5,516 nucleotides of DNA, taken from positions 1 to 5,516 of the forward strand of contig CAUBDX010000059.1 of the NCBI GenBank assembly GCA_958434805.1, read 5' to 3'. Source of the DNA: an uncultured Phocaeicola sp. GTDB lineage: Bacteria > Bacteroidota > Bacteroidia > Bacteroidales > Bacteroidaceae. The notes beneath the pieces were generated by a model, which was given only the letters and a program-made list of their open reading frames with translations, did not search any database and was not told where the DNA came from. Position 1 is the stretch's first letter, and each line of letters begins with the position of its first letter. Both the position numbers and the translations under genes were made by a program. Of this stretch, positions 1 through 4,560 are shown one piece after another.

Positions 1-60
1 GTACGTGTTTTCTGATAATCTCCAAATTTGCAGTAGATAATATCATGTTTTATAACAAGA

Positions 61-76
61 CTTAATGGTCATTAAG
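61..76. promoter_or_regulatory. operator-like palindrome
   Basis: Perfect 7-bp inverted repeat CTTAATG / CATTAAG separated by two bases (GT). It lies just upstream of the candidate promoter at 80-107, where a repressor or activator could bind. No regulator is identifiable in the window, and in A/T-rich DNA such a palindrome can arise by chance. The operator role is inferred from position only. Confidence 0.25.
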
Positions 77-79
77 AAC

Positions 80-107
80 TTTATCTGCAATATTCATCGT
101 ACATTTG
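80..107 (+). promoter_or_regulatory. weak candidate Bacteroides-type promoter
   Basis: TACATTTG at 100-107 fits the Bacteroides -7 consensus TAnnTTTG. The only upstream match is TTTA at 80-83, with a spacing of 16 bp instead of the usual 19-21, so the -33 half is poor. Transcription would begin near 114, directly before the inverted repeat at 118-166, and could serve the ORF starting at 219. Confidence 0.3.
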
Positions 108-117
108 CTCCTGATAT

Positions 118-166
118 ATCATCCGTTTGCCCTTTATGCATTATGCATTCGGTGCAGACGGATGAT
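118..166 (+). repeat. 13-bp inverted repeat, leader hairpin
   Basis: Arms 118-130 (ATCATCCGTTTGC) and 154-166 (GCAGACGGATGAT) are complementary at 12 of 13 positions and enclose a 23-nt loop containing two direct ATGCAT copies. If the promoter at 80-107 is used, the hairpin sits at the extreme 5' end of the transcript. It could stabilise the RNA, act as an attenuator, or be a dyad protein-binding site. It is too short and too closely spaced to resemble a typical invertible-promoter pair. Confidence 0.4.
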
Positions 167-218
167 GTGTTTTCGTGAACTTATATACAGACAAACAACT
201 ATAAAACAGACGTTTATA

Positions 219-656
219 ATGAAATCAATCCAGAACAAAGGAATAAACCTCACCGCAGAAGACCTCAAAAATCGAATCGCTGACAGAAAAGAACGATATA
301 CCAAGCAGCAGGCACGACGCGAGAAATTGGAACAAACCATGGAGAACACCCGCAATGACATCGAGCAACTGGAGTATACCCTTGCACAGATGGAACGTAC
401 CGCCAAGCGCTCCCGTAATGCTGCCGCACAGCCTTCCCGTTTTGTTCCCCGCGAGCGTATCGCTAGCTTCTTTGCCCGTGTTTCCCGTTTTTTCGACCAC
501 CTTCAGCACCGCTTGCACCGTAGCTTGAACTATACTTGGTTCTGCCTTGTGCTATGCTCCCGATATACTTTTCAGAGCCGCCTGAAAAGCGTGGAACGCT
601 GCTGTCTTACACCGGCCACGGTGCTGGGGTACTTCAAGAGGGAGAGGGAGATGTAA
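219..656 (+). CDS. hypothetical coiled-coil protein, C-terminus doubtful
   Basis: This 145-residue ORF is not recognised as any family. I chose the ATG at 219 because it follows an A/T-rich leader and begins a continuous stretch with Bacteroides-like codon use; the same frame stays open back to 105, but that part is rich in odd residues. Residues about 10-60 are strongly charged (many Glu, Lys, Arg, Gln with spaced Leu/Ile/Met) and should form a coiled coil. Residues about 70-100 are basic and aromatic. The last 40 residues are Cys-rich and look unlike the rest. The stop at 654-656 lies inside the antitoxin remnant that begins near 650, so the C-terminus may be an artefact of a deletion junction. 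The gene may therefore be truncated or itself decayed. Confidence 0.4.
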   Translation: MKSIQNKGINLTAEDLKNRIADRKERYTKQQARREKLEQTMENTRNDIEQLEYTLAQMERTAKRSRNAAAQPSRFVPRERIASFFARVSRFFDHLQHRLHRSLNYTWFCLVLCSRYTFQSRLKSVERCCLTPATVLGYFKREREM

Positions 657-773
657 CCAGTGACTTCGCTCTTATGGTAGAAGCAGCCTTAGGGATTAGT
701 GCGGAACTCCTCGTTAATAGGCAGGCGAGATATAATATGGCTGTCTCTCTTAAAAAAAATCGCTGACCGATAA
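650..773 (+). pseudogene. HigA-type antitoxin remnant (XRE family C-terminal part)
   Basis: In the frame of 650-766 the translation DVTSDFALMVEAALGISAEL, followed by a V-N-x-Q-x-x-Y-N-M-A segment, matches what I know of HigA antitoxins just after the helix-turn-helix: the (V)TS-x-(F/Y)AL-x-(L/V)E-x-ALGI-(S/P)AE block, then an N-x-Q-x-x-Y(N/D)L block. HigA binds and neutralises the HigB mRNA interferase and represses its own operon. The N-terminal HTH and any start codon are absent, and no higB-like gene is visible here. The 3' end is broken at a run of eight A (752-759). In frame it stops at 764-766; shifted at that run it reads L-K-K-I-A-D-R before a stop at 771-773, which resembles the usual HigA tail (LxKRLADIR). 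This is a dead fragment. The family call rests on remembered motifs. Confidence 0.55.
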
Positions 774-848
774 GTTGCATGAAATACACAAAATGTGTGC
801 TTTACTATTATAGTATGAAAGTGTTGCTTTTATCAATAAGACAGTGAG

Positions 849-884
849 GGTGTGTCATCAACCGTTTTGACACATTCATTTTTC
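849..884 (+). terminator. terminator-like hairpin
   Basis: Perfect 7-bp stem TGTGTCA (851-857) / TGACACA (868-874), extendable by G-U pairs at its base, followed by a T-rich tail (TTCATTTTTCTT). It separates the decayed flank from the DUF4248 promoter and probably ended transcription of the former antitoxin gene. On the other strand the A-rich side gives no T-tract, so it seems one-directional. Confidence 0.5.
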
Positions 885-914
885 TTGAGCAAGTTTTCTT
901 ATTGCCACTCGAAC

Positions 915-945
915 TTTCCCAGTTTTCCCTCCCATTCTAACTTTG
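915..945 (+). promoter_or_regulatory. promoter of the DUF4248 gene
   Basis: TAACTTTG (938-945) is a full match to the Bacteroides -7 element TAnnTTTG. The -33 half is TTTC (915-918), one base off TTTG, at an optimal 19-bp spacing. Transcription should begin near 952, leaving a leader of about 24 nt. Because the -7 element occupies 938-945, the upstream TTG at 943 cannot be the start codon, which supports the ATG at 976. Confidence 0.5.
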
Positions 946-975
946 CAACATGTTTTATTAATAAATATATGCAAA

Positions 976-1278
976 ATGATAAAAGAACAAAGTTTTGAAT
1001 GGCTGCTCGAGGGATGCCATCGCATTGCAGATGTGGCAGTGGCCTATTACCCAAACTACGCGTATGCCTGCTCGGCCGTAAAGGCCCTGCGCCGTTCCAT
1101 TGCGGAACACGCTTGCCTGCTGAAGGATCTGACGGACCAGGGCTATACCGCCAGGACTGCCCACCTCACCCCCGTACAGATAGGCATCCTCCTGAGCTAC
1201 TGGGGGATGCCCGACCACGTGAAGGATATGACCGTGAAAAATCCGTATCTTCTGGTCTCTAAAAAATATGCGAAATAG
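976..1278 (+). CDS. DUF4248 domain-containing protein
   Basis: 100 residues, the normal size for this Bacteroides family of unknown function. The hallmark pattern is present: an opening F-E-x-L with an LA/VA-x-x-Y(F/Y)PN block (here VAVAYYPNYAYA, about residues 21-32), a central paired-helix region with basic residues, and the closing LTPxQIGxLLxYxGxP block (about 71-86). The small helical fold with the conserved LTPxQ helix could bind DNA or a partner protein, but no biochemical role is established that I know of. The ATG at 976 is preferred because upstream in-frame codons lie inside the promoter. It is the first gene of the cassette with its own promoter, and is separated from the replication genes by two hairpins, so it is probably expressed alone. 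Members are commonly found beside HU, smalltalk and amidase genes, as here. Confidence 0.85.
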   Translation: MIKEQSFEWLLEGCHRIADVAVAYYPNYAYACSAVKALRRSIAEHACLLKDLTDQGYTARTAHLTPVQIGILLSYWGMPDHVKDMTVKNPYLLVSKKYAK

Positions 1279-1310
1279 AGAATGTATTTCTAATACATTC
1301 TGATTATTTT
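1279..1310 (+). terminator. hairpin directly after the DUF4248 stop
   Basis: A perfect 10-bp inverted repeat, AGAATGTATT (1279-1288) and AATACATTCT (1292-1301), with a 3-nt loop, starts at the base after the TAG stop. It is followed by a moderately T-rich stretch (GATTATTTT). The stem holds only three G-C pairs, so it may be a weak terminator or a 3'-end stabiliser rather than a full stop. Confidence 0.45.
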
Positions 1311-1323
1311 AGTATATTATTAT

Positions 1324-1368
1324 ATAGGGTGGTGGAGGATGAGGTGAACCCCTCTCTCGCCACCTTAT
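1324..1368 (+). repeat. GC-rich two-part hairpin
   Basis: Arms ATAGGGTGG (1324-1332) and CCACCTTAT (1360-1368) pair over 9 bp with one G-U. Inside them GAGG (1341-1344) and CCTC (1351-1354) form a second short stem with a TGAACC loop. The T-rich stretch downstream (about 1371-1385) fits termination of DUF4248 transcription. Alternatively it is a structured element just upstream of the loader promoter at 1405. Confidence 0.45.
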
Positions 1369-1404
1369 GTATTTCATTAATTTTTAGCCGATTCTAACTG
1401 CTTA

Positions 1405-1436
1405 TTTGTATCCCCCTGGCTGGTCCCTTACCTTTG
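1405..1436 (+). promoter_or_regulatory. promoter of the loader-dnaB operon
   Basis: TTTG at 1405-1408 and TACCTTTG at 1429-1436 are full matches to both halves of the Bacteroides primary-sigma consensus, with a 20-bp spacing. Transcription should begin near 1443, giving a leader of about 23 nt before the ATG at 1466. This is the best promoter inside the cassette and should drive both the loader and dnaB. Confidence 0.7.
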
Positions 1437-1465
1437 TCGCATTATCGAATTAAGAATAGACAAAA

Positions 1466-2122
1466 ATGGAAAAAGAAATGAGACCCATGACAACGGAGAT
1501 GCTGAAGAAAGGCTATCTCCTCTTCCCCAAAGCCTTGTTTGAGGAACAAATGAATATGAAAACCGGAGAGAAAGCCGCCGATGCCTTCGAAGCCTTTGTC
1601 TTTGTGCTGACACACGTCAACTACAGCACGGTGACCTGCAACGTCAGGGGACACCTTTTCGACTGTGTACGTGGCGAGTCCGTACTTTCCCTGGCCCGCT
1701 GGATGGAGATATTGGGGTGGCCCCGCAACCGTACGCGCTACTTCTTCAACAAGATGTTCGACGCCGGCATCGTGGAGCGGGTGGCCAACCCCTACGTGAT
1801 GCACATCCGTATCCCCGATTATGATTTCCTTACTGGCAATGCCCGTCCTAAAGCAGCCCCGCGGAAGAAGAAGGCAGCGCCGGTGGCTGGGGTGGGAGAG
1901 GACTTCTGCATCTTCTGGGAAAAGTTTCATGACATCACCGAGCATCCCAAGGTAAACATCGGCCGGGCCCGTCGCGAATGGAAAAAATTGACGGCAGGCG
2001 AGAAACAGCGGGCACTGGACAACATCGACGAATATTACGACCATCTGAATAACCAAAAATATTGTAAACAAGCCGCCACCTATCTGGCGGACAAATCTTT
2101 TGAAAATGAATATGATGACTGA
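1466..2122 (+). CDS. probable winged-helix replication protein / helicase loader
   Basis: 218 residues. Residues about 17-103 read as a winged helix: GYLLFPKALFE, then RGE-S-x-LA-x-W-x-x-x-LGW-x-x-x-x-x-x-x-F-x-x-M-x-DAGIVER, the pattern of replication-initiator and DnaD-like N-terminal domains that read DNA. A basic, flexible Ala/Pro/Lys linker (about 127-140) follows. Residues about 147-213 carry the FW-x-x-F...ARREWKKL...Y-x-x-x-x-x-x-x-x-YCKQAATYL signature seen at the C-termini of phage replication proteins and helicase loaders. Its 3' end overlaps the dnaB start, which fits a role in delivering DnaB to DNA. The loader role is inferred from fold and context; a transcriptional regulator is the alternative. 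In-frame Met codons at 1478 and 1487 are other possible starts; 1466 fits the short leader best. Confidence 0.75.
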   Translation: MEKEMRPMTTEMLKKGYLLFPKALFEEQMNMKTGEKAADAFEAFVFVLTHVNYSTVTCNVRGHLFDCVRGESVLSLARWMEILGWPRNRTRYFFNKMFDAGIVERVANPYVMHIRIPDYDFLTGNARPKAAPRKKKAAPVAGVGEDFCIFWEKFHDITEHPKVNIGRARREWKKLTAGEKQRALDNIDEYYDHLNNQKYCKQAATYLADKSFENEYDD

Positions 2123-3491
2123 AACTACTTTTTCCCACGACAGTGACCTCGAAGAAGCTGTCATCGGTGCCTGCATGATAGAGCGCGCTGCCATGCCTCT
2201 GGTGGTGGACAAACTTCGTCCCGAGATGTTCTACGAGGAGAAGAATCTGGAAATTTTTGCCGCCCTGCAATCGATGTATCGCAGCGCGAAGTCCATAGAT
2301 ACCATCACGCTGAAGAACGAACTGGCAGCCCGTGGCAAACTCGATGCCGTGGGCGGGCCTTACGAACTGTTACGCATCAGCTCGAAGGTCAGCTCCAGTG
2401 CTCATCTGGAGTATCATGCGCTCATCCTTAGGCAATTGCACACGCGGCGTATCATGCGTACGGGATTCCAGCAACTGCTGGCGTTCAGTGCCGACGAGTC
2501 GATGGATATTGACGACATCCTGGTGGAAGCCCATCGACTGCTGGAGGGGCTGGAGGACGAGAGCGGCGTAGCCGACCACCTTCGCTCCATAGACCGGCTG
2601 ATGGACGACACGCTGGCCGAGGTGGAGCAGCGTATGGAGCACGGATGCAACGGCATTACGGGTATCCCTACGGGTTTTGACGCTCTGGACCAGGTTACGG
2701 CGGGCTGGCAGCGCGGCGACTTGAACATCCTTGCTGCCCGTCCGTCGGTGGGGAAGACGGCCTTTGCCCTCCACCTGGCCCGTGCCGCTGCCATGGCGGG
2801 GCGTCATGTGGTAGTCTTCAGCCTCGAAATGCAAGGCGAGCGCCTGGGCGACCGCTGGCTGCTTGCAGCTACGGAGGGGGTAGACCCGCAACACCTGCGT
2901 AGCGGCCAGCTCACACCTGGCGAGGTGAGGCAGGTGCATGAGGCGTCTGCCGAGTTGTCGCGGTTGCCCATACTGATAGACGACCATCCGATGACGAGCA
3001 TGGACCGCGTGCGTTCTTCCGCCCGCCTGCTGAAGAGCAAGAATCGCTGTGACATGGTGATTGTGGACTATCTGCAACTATGTGACATGAGGAGTGACCA
3101 GAAAAACCGTAACCGCGAGCAGGAAGTGGCGCAGGCAAGCCGCAAGGCAAAGCTGCTGGCCAAGGAGCTGGATATCCCCGTACTGCTGCTGAGCCAGCTG
3201 AACCGGGCGAGCGACGGTAGCATAGACCATCGCCCCACCCTGAGCAACCTGCGCGAGAGCGGCGCCATAGAGCAGGATGCGGATATGGTAATGCTGCTTT
3301 GCCGCCCTGCCCTCTACGGCAAGACCGTCGATAAGAAGAGTACTTATCCCACCGATGGCCTGGGTATCGTCATCATAGCCAAGCACCGTAATGGCAAAAC
3401 CGGTGAAGTCTATTTCCATCATAACCAAAGCATGACAAAACTGGTGGACTACATACCACCATTGGAGTGGCTGACGAGGAATGCAAAGTGA
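2106..3491 (+). CDS. dnaB: replicative DNA helicase, DnaB family
   Basis: 461 residues from the ATG at 2106, close to the usual DnaB length. It unwinds the fork as an ATP-driven hexameric ring that recruits primase. Residues about 10-115 are the helical DnaB N-terminal domain (DLEEAVIGACMIE). The RecA-like motor follows: TGFDALD at about 189, Walker A ARPSVGKT (211-218), catalytic Glu in SLEM (about 239-242), Walker B VIVDYLQL (318-325), the sensor-like LLSQLNR (361-367) and the arginine-finger segment KHRNGKTG (426-433). All core motifs are intact, so the enzyme should be active. It overlaps the loader by 17 bp, or by 8 bp if the Met at 2115 is used, indicating translational coupling. It is likely an accessory or phage-derived paralogue rather than the chromosomal dnaB, judged by the loader and HU/amidase neighbours. 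The sequence is GC-richer than the flanks. Confidence 0.95.
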   Translation: MNMMTETTFSHDSDLEEAVIGACMIERAAMPLVVDKLRPEMFYEEKNLEIFAALQSMYRSAKSIDTITLKNELAARGKLDAVGGPYELLRISSKVSSSAHLEYHALILRQLHTRRIMRTGFQQLLAFSADESMDIDDILVEAHRLLEGLEDESGVADHLRSIDRLMDDTLAEVEQRMEHGCNGITGIPTGFDALDQVTAGWQRGDLNILAARPSVGKTAFALHLARAAAMAGRHVVVFSLEMQGERLGDRWLLAATEGVDPQHLRSGQLTPGEVRQVHEASAELSRLPILIDDHPMTSMDRVRSSARLLKSKNRCDMVIVDYLQLCDMRSDQKNRNREQEVAQASRKAKLLAKELDIPVLLLSQLNRASDGSIDHRPTLSNLRESGAIEQDADMVMLLCRPALYGKTVDKKSTYPTDGLGIVIIAKHRNGKTGEVYFHHNQSMTKLVDYIPPLEWLTRNAK

Positions 3492-3517
3492 TGGATGGAA
3501 ATTTATAGAATACAGGG

Positions 3518-3576
3518 ACACAAAGACACGGAGATTTTTCTTATTGCTTGAAAAACTCTGTGTCTCCGTGTTTTTT
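3518..3576 (+). terminator. rho-independent terminator after dnaB
   Basis: ACACAAAGACACGGAG (3518-3533) pairs with CTCTGTGTCTCCGTGT (3556-3571): 13 Watson-Crick pairs, one G-U and one AA/CC internal mismatch. The stem continues into A/T pairs (TTTTT 3535-3539 with AAAAA 3551-3555), and six T occupy 3571-3576. It lies 26 bp after the dnaB stop and separates the replication operon from the HU transcription unit. Confidence 0.65.
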
Positions 3577-3600
3577 GTAGTAAAAAAAATGGCAAAACAC

Positions 3601-3631
3601 TTGACTTCCGCTTCTTAATGTTGTATCTTTG
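3601..3631 (+). promoter_or_regulatory. promoter of the HU-smalltalk-amidase unit
   Basis: TATCTTTG (3624-3631) fits TAnnTTTG exactly, and TTG at 3601-3603 (CTTG) lies 20 bp upstream as a near-consensus -33. Transcription should begin near 3638, giving a pyrimidine-rich leader of about 105 nt before the ATG at 3744. No other convincing promoter was seen before 5034, so smalltalk and amidase probably depend on this one. Confidence 0.65.
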
Positions 3632-3743
3632 TAATGTGCTTAAGAAAAGGAATAATCATTGATTCGGGCGCCCTATCCCTTCCCTTACCCACTTCTCTCT
3701 TATAACTCATTTTTCTTAACTTAAACCTTAACTTTTCAAATTT

Positions 3744-4256
3744 ATGGATGTAATTGTAGAGCGCTTCCAGCGCCGTAAAATCGTAAGCAACCCGGCTTCG
3801 CCCATGTTGTACTATCTCCGTCAGAAACCCAAGACCTGCGGCACCGTGGACATCGATGTCCTTGCCGCCTCCATTCAGAAAAACTGTGCCATGACGAAGG
3901 GCGACGTGAAGCACGTCATCGAAGCCCTGGTGGAGGAGATTCAAGGCAACCTTGCCAACGGCGACAAGGTGAAGCTGAACCAGCTGGGCACTTTCCACAT
4001 GACGTTCCGCTGTCCCGGCATGGAGGCCTCGGACAAATGTACGGTGCGCAATATCTCGAAGGTGAATATCCGCTTTATCCCCGACAAGGAGCTGAAGCTG
4101 GTGAACGGCAGTACCGCCGTGACCCGCAGCCCGGCGAATGTGGGCTTTGTGCTCGACAAGCCCGAGGAGGGCGGCTCCGGCGGCGGCAATCAAGGCGGTG
4201 GTTCCGGAGGCGGCTCCGGCGACGACGGCGACCAGGGCGAAAATCCGCTGGGATAA
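3744..4256 (+). CDS. HU-family (HU-related) DNA-binding protein with Gly/Ser tail
   Basis: 170 residues. Residues 1-125 follow the Bacteroidetes HU-related domain: an N-terminal strand with basic residues, a helical pair ending in ALVEEIQGNLANGDKVKL (about 61-78), the HU core LNQLGTFHMTFR (78-89), and the closing VNIRFIPDKELK (about 107-118), equivalent to HU's V-x-F-x-P-x-x-x-L. Such proteins bend or coat DNA in the nucleoid. The extra N-terminal strand and the missing long Pro-tipped arm separate it from classical HU. Residues about 142-170 form an acidic Gly/Ser/Asp/Gln tail of low complexity, probably disordered. The tail DNA holds a 13-bp direct repeat (GGCGGCTCCGGCG at 4170-4182 and 4209-4221, 39 bp apart), so its length may vary between strains. 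It has its own promoter and leads the unit that ends with the amidase. Confidence 0.9.
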   Translation: MDVIVERFQRRKIVSNPASPMLYYLRQKPKTCGTVDIDVLAASIQKNCAMTKGDVKHVIEALVEEIQGNLANGDKVKLNQLGTFHMTFRCPGMEASDKCTVRNISKVNIRFIPDKELKLVNGSTAVTRSPANVGFVLDKPEEGGSGGGNQGGGSGGGSGDDGDQGENPLG

Positions 4257-4266
4257 AGAAGGAATG

Positions 4267-4409
4267 ATTAAGGGTTAGTGATTAATGGTTAATGAACACA
4301 AGCAAATCGCTTATCGCTAATCAATCCCTAATGATTAACCATTAATCATTAACCCTTAATCCTTAATCACTAATCCTTAACCATTAATTCTTAACCATTA
4401 ATCCTTAAT
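4267..4409. repeat. 7-bp tandem repeat array in two orientations (long hairpin)
   Basis: Twelve uninterrupted 7-bp units fill 4326-4409, consensus C-(A/C)-T-TAA-(T/C): CCCTAAT, GATTAAC, CATTAAT, CATTAAC, CCTTAAT, CCTTAAT, CACTAAT, CCTTAAC, CATTAAT, TCTTAAC, CATTAAT, CCTTAAT. Two further units (CGCTTAT, CGCTAAT) lie at 4308-4321. Four units in reverse orientation occupy 4267-4294 (ATTAAGG, GTTAGTG, ATTAATG, GTTAATG). The two blocks make a 32-bp inverted repeat (4264-4295 with 4332-4363, 29 of 32 complementary) around a 36-nt loop. The array ends three bases before the smalltalk ATG and has no gene in it. It could act as an attenuating hairpin, an S1-type A/U-rich translation leader, or a slippage-prone length switch. 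All three roles are inference. Confidence 0.85.
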
Positions 4410-4412
4410 TTT

Positions 4413-4514
4413 ATGAGTACAAAATCATCTGTTTGGGATAAGATTCTGAAAGTGATAATCGCTGTAGCCTCCGCGCTTATTGGTGCCCTGAGCGCCCATG
4501 CCATGACAGTGTAG
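4413..4514 (+). CDS. smalltalk mini-protein
   Basis: A 33-residue ORF starting MSTKSSVWDKILKVIIAVAS and continuing as A-L-I-G-A-L-S-A-H-A-M-T-V. It matches the tiny Bacteroides family that annotation pipelines call 'smalltalk protein', whose function is unknown to me. A basic-amphipathic start (WDKILK) leads into one hydrophobic segment, about residues 11-30, of a length able to span the inner membrane; its small residues (Ala, Gly, Ser) favour helix packing. An AHA triplet near the end is unlikely to be a signal-peptidase site because only three residues follow. It begins three bases after the heptamer array, lies 46 bp before the amidase, and should be co-transcribed with it. Its position beside a lytic-type amidase suggests a holin-like or amidase-partner role, which is inference. 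Confidence 0.85.
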   Translation: MSTKSSVWDKILKVIIAVASALIGALSAHAMTV

Positions 4515-4528
4515 CGGGTTTCCTTCAC

Positions 4529-4556
4529 TTTTAATTTTTAATTTCTAATTTTTAAT
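4529..4556 (+). repeat. second 7-bp array before the amidase
   Basis: Four perfect-phase 7-bp units, TTTTAAT, TTTTAAT, TTCTAAT and TTTTAAT, end four bases before the amidase ATG. The period and the TAAT core are the same as in the array before smalltalk. There is no Shine-Dalgarno sequence, so this T/A-rich stretch is probably the ribosome-recruiting leader. Confidence 0.7.
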
Positions 4557-4560
4557 TCTC

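Noticed and set aside
118..166. Invertible promoter repeat pair, as found at Bacteroides capsule loci
   Set aside because: The arms are only 13 bp with a 23-bp loop that contains no promoter, and no recombinase gene is present.
943..975. Longer DUF4248 start at TTG 943
   Set aside because: Those bases belong to the -7 promoter element and lie upstream of the expected transcription start.
1345..1366. Resemblance to a tRNA-Ser 3' end (possible attachment site)
   Set aside because: The TTCGA T-loop pattern is missing, no 5' tRNA half or matching direct repeat is visible in the window, and hairpin pairing explains the sequence better.
1442..2212. Long minus-strand ORF opposite the loader gene
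   Set aside because: It is the antisense shadow of the GC-rich loader coding region; the + strand frame has recognisable domains and a consensus promoter, the minus frame has neither.
2370..3077. Minus-strand 235-residue ORF and other alternative frames inside dnaB
   Set aside because: DnaB motifs are continuous on the + strand; these frames are low in stop codons only because of base composition.
3615..4193. Minus-strand 192-residue ORF opposite the HU gene
   Set aside because: Antisense shadow rich in His/Val/Leu repeats; the + strand HU domain is clear.
4308..4409. CRISPR array
   Set aside because: The units are 7 bp and contiguous, with no spacers, so this is a microsatellite-like array.
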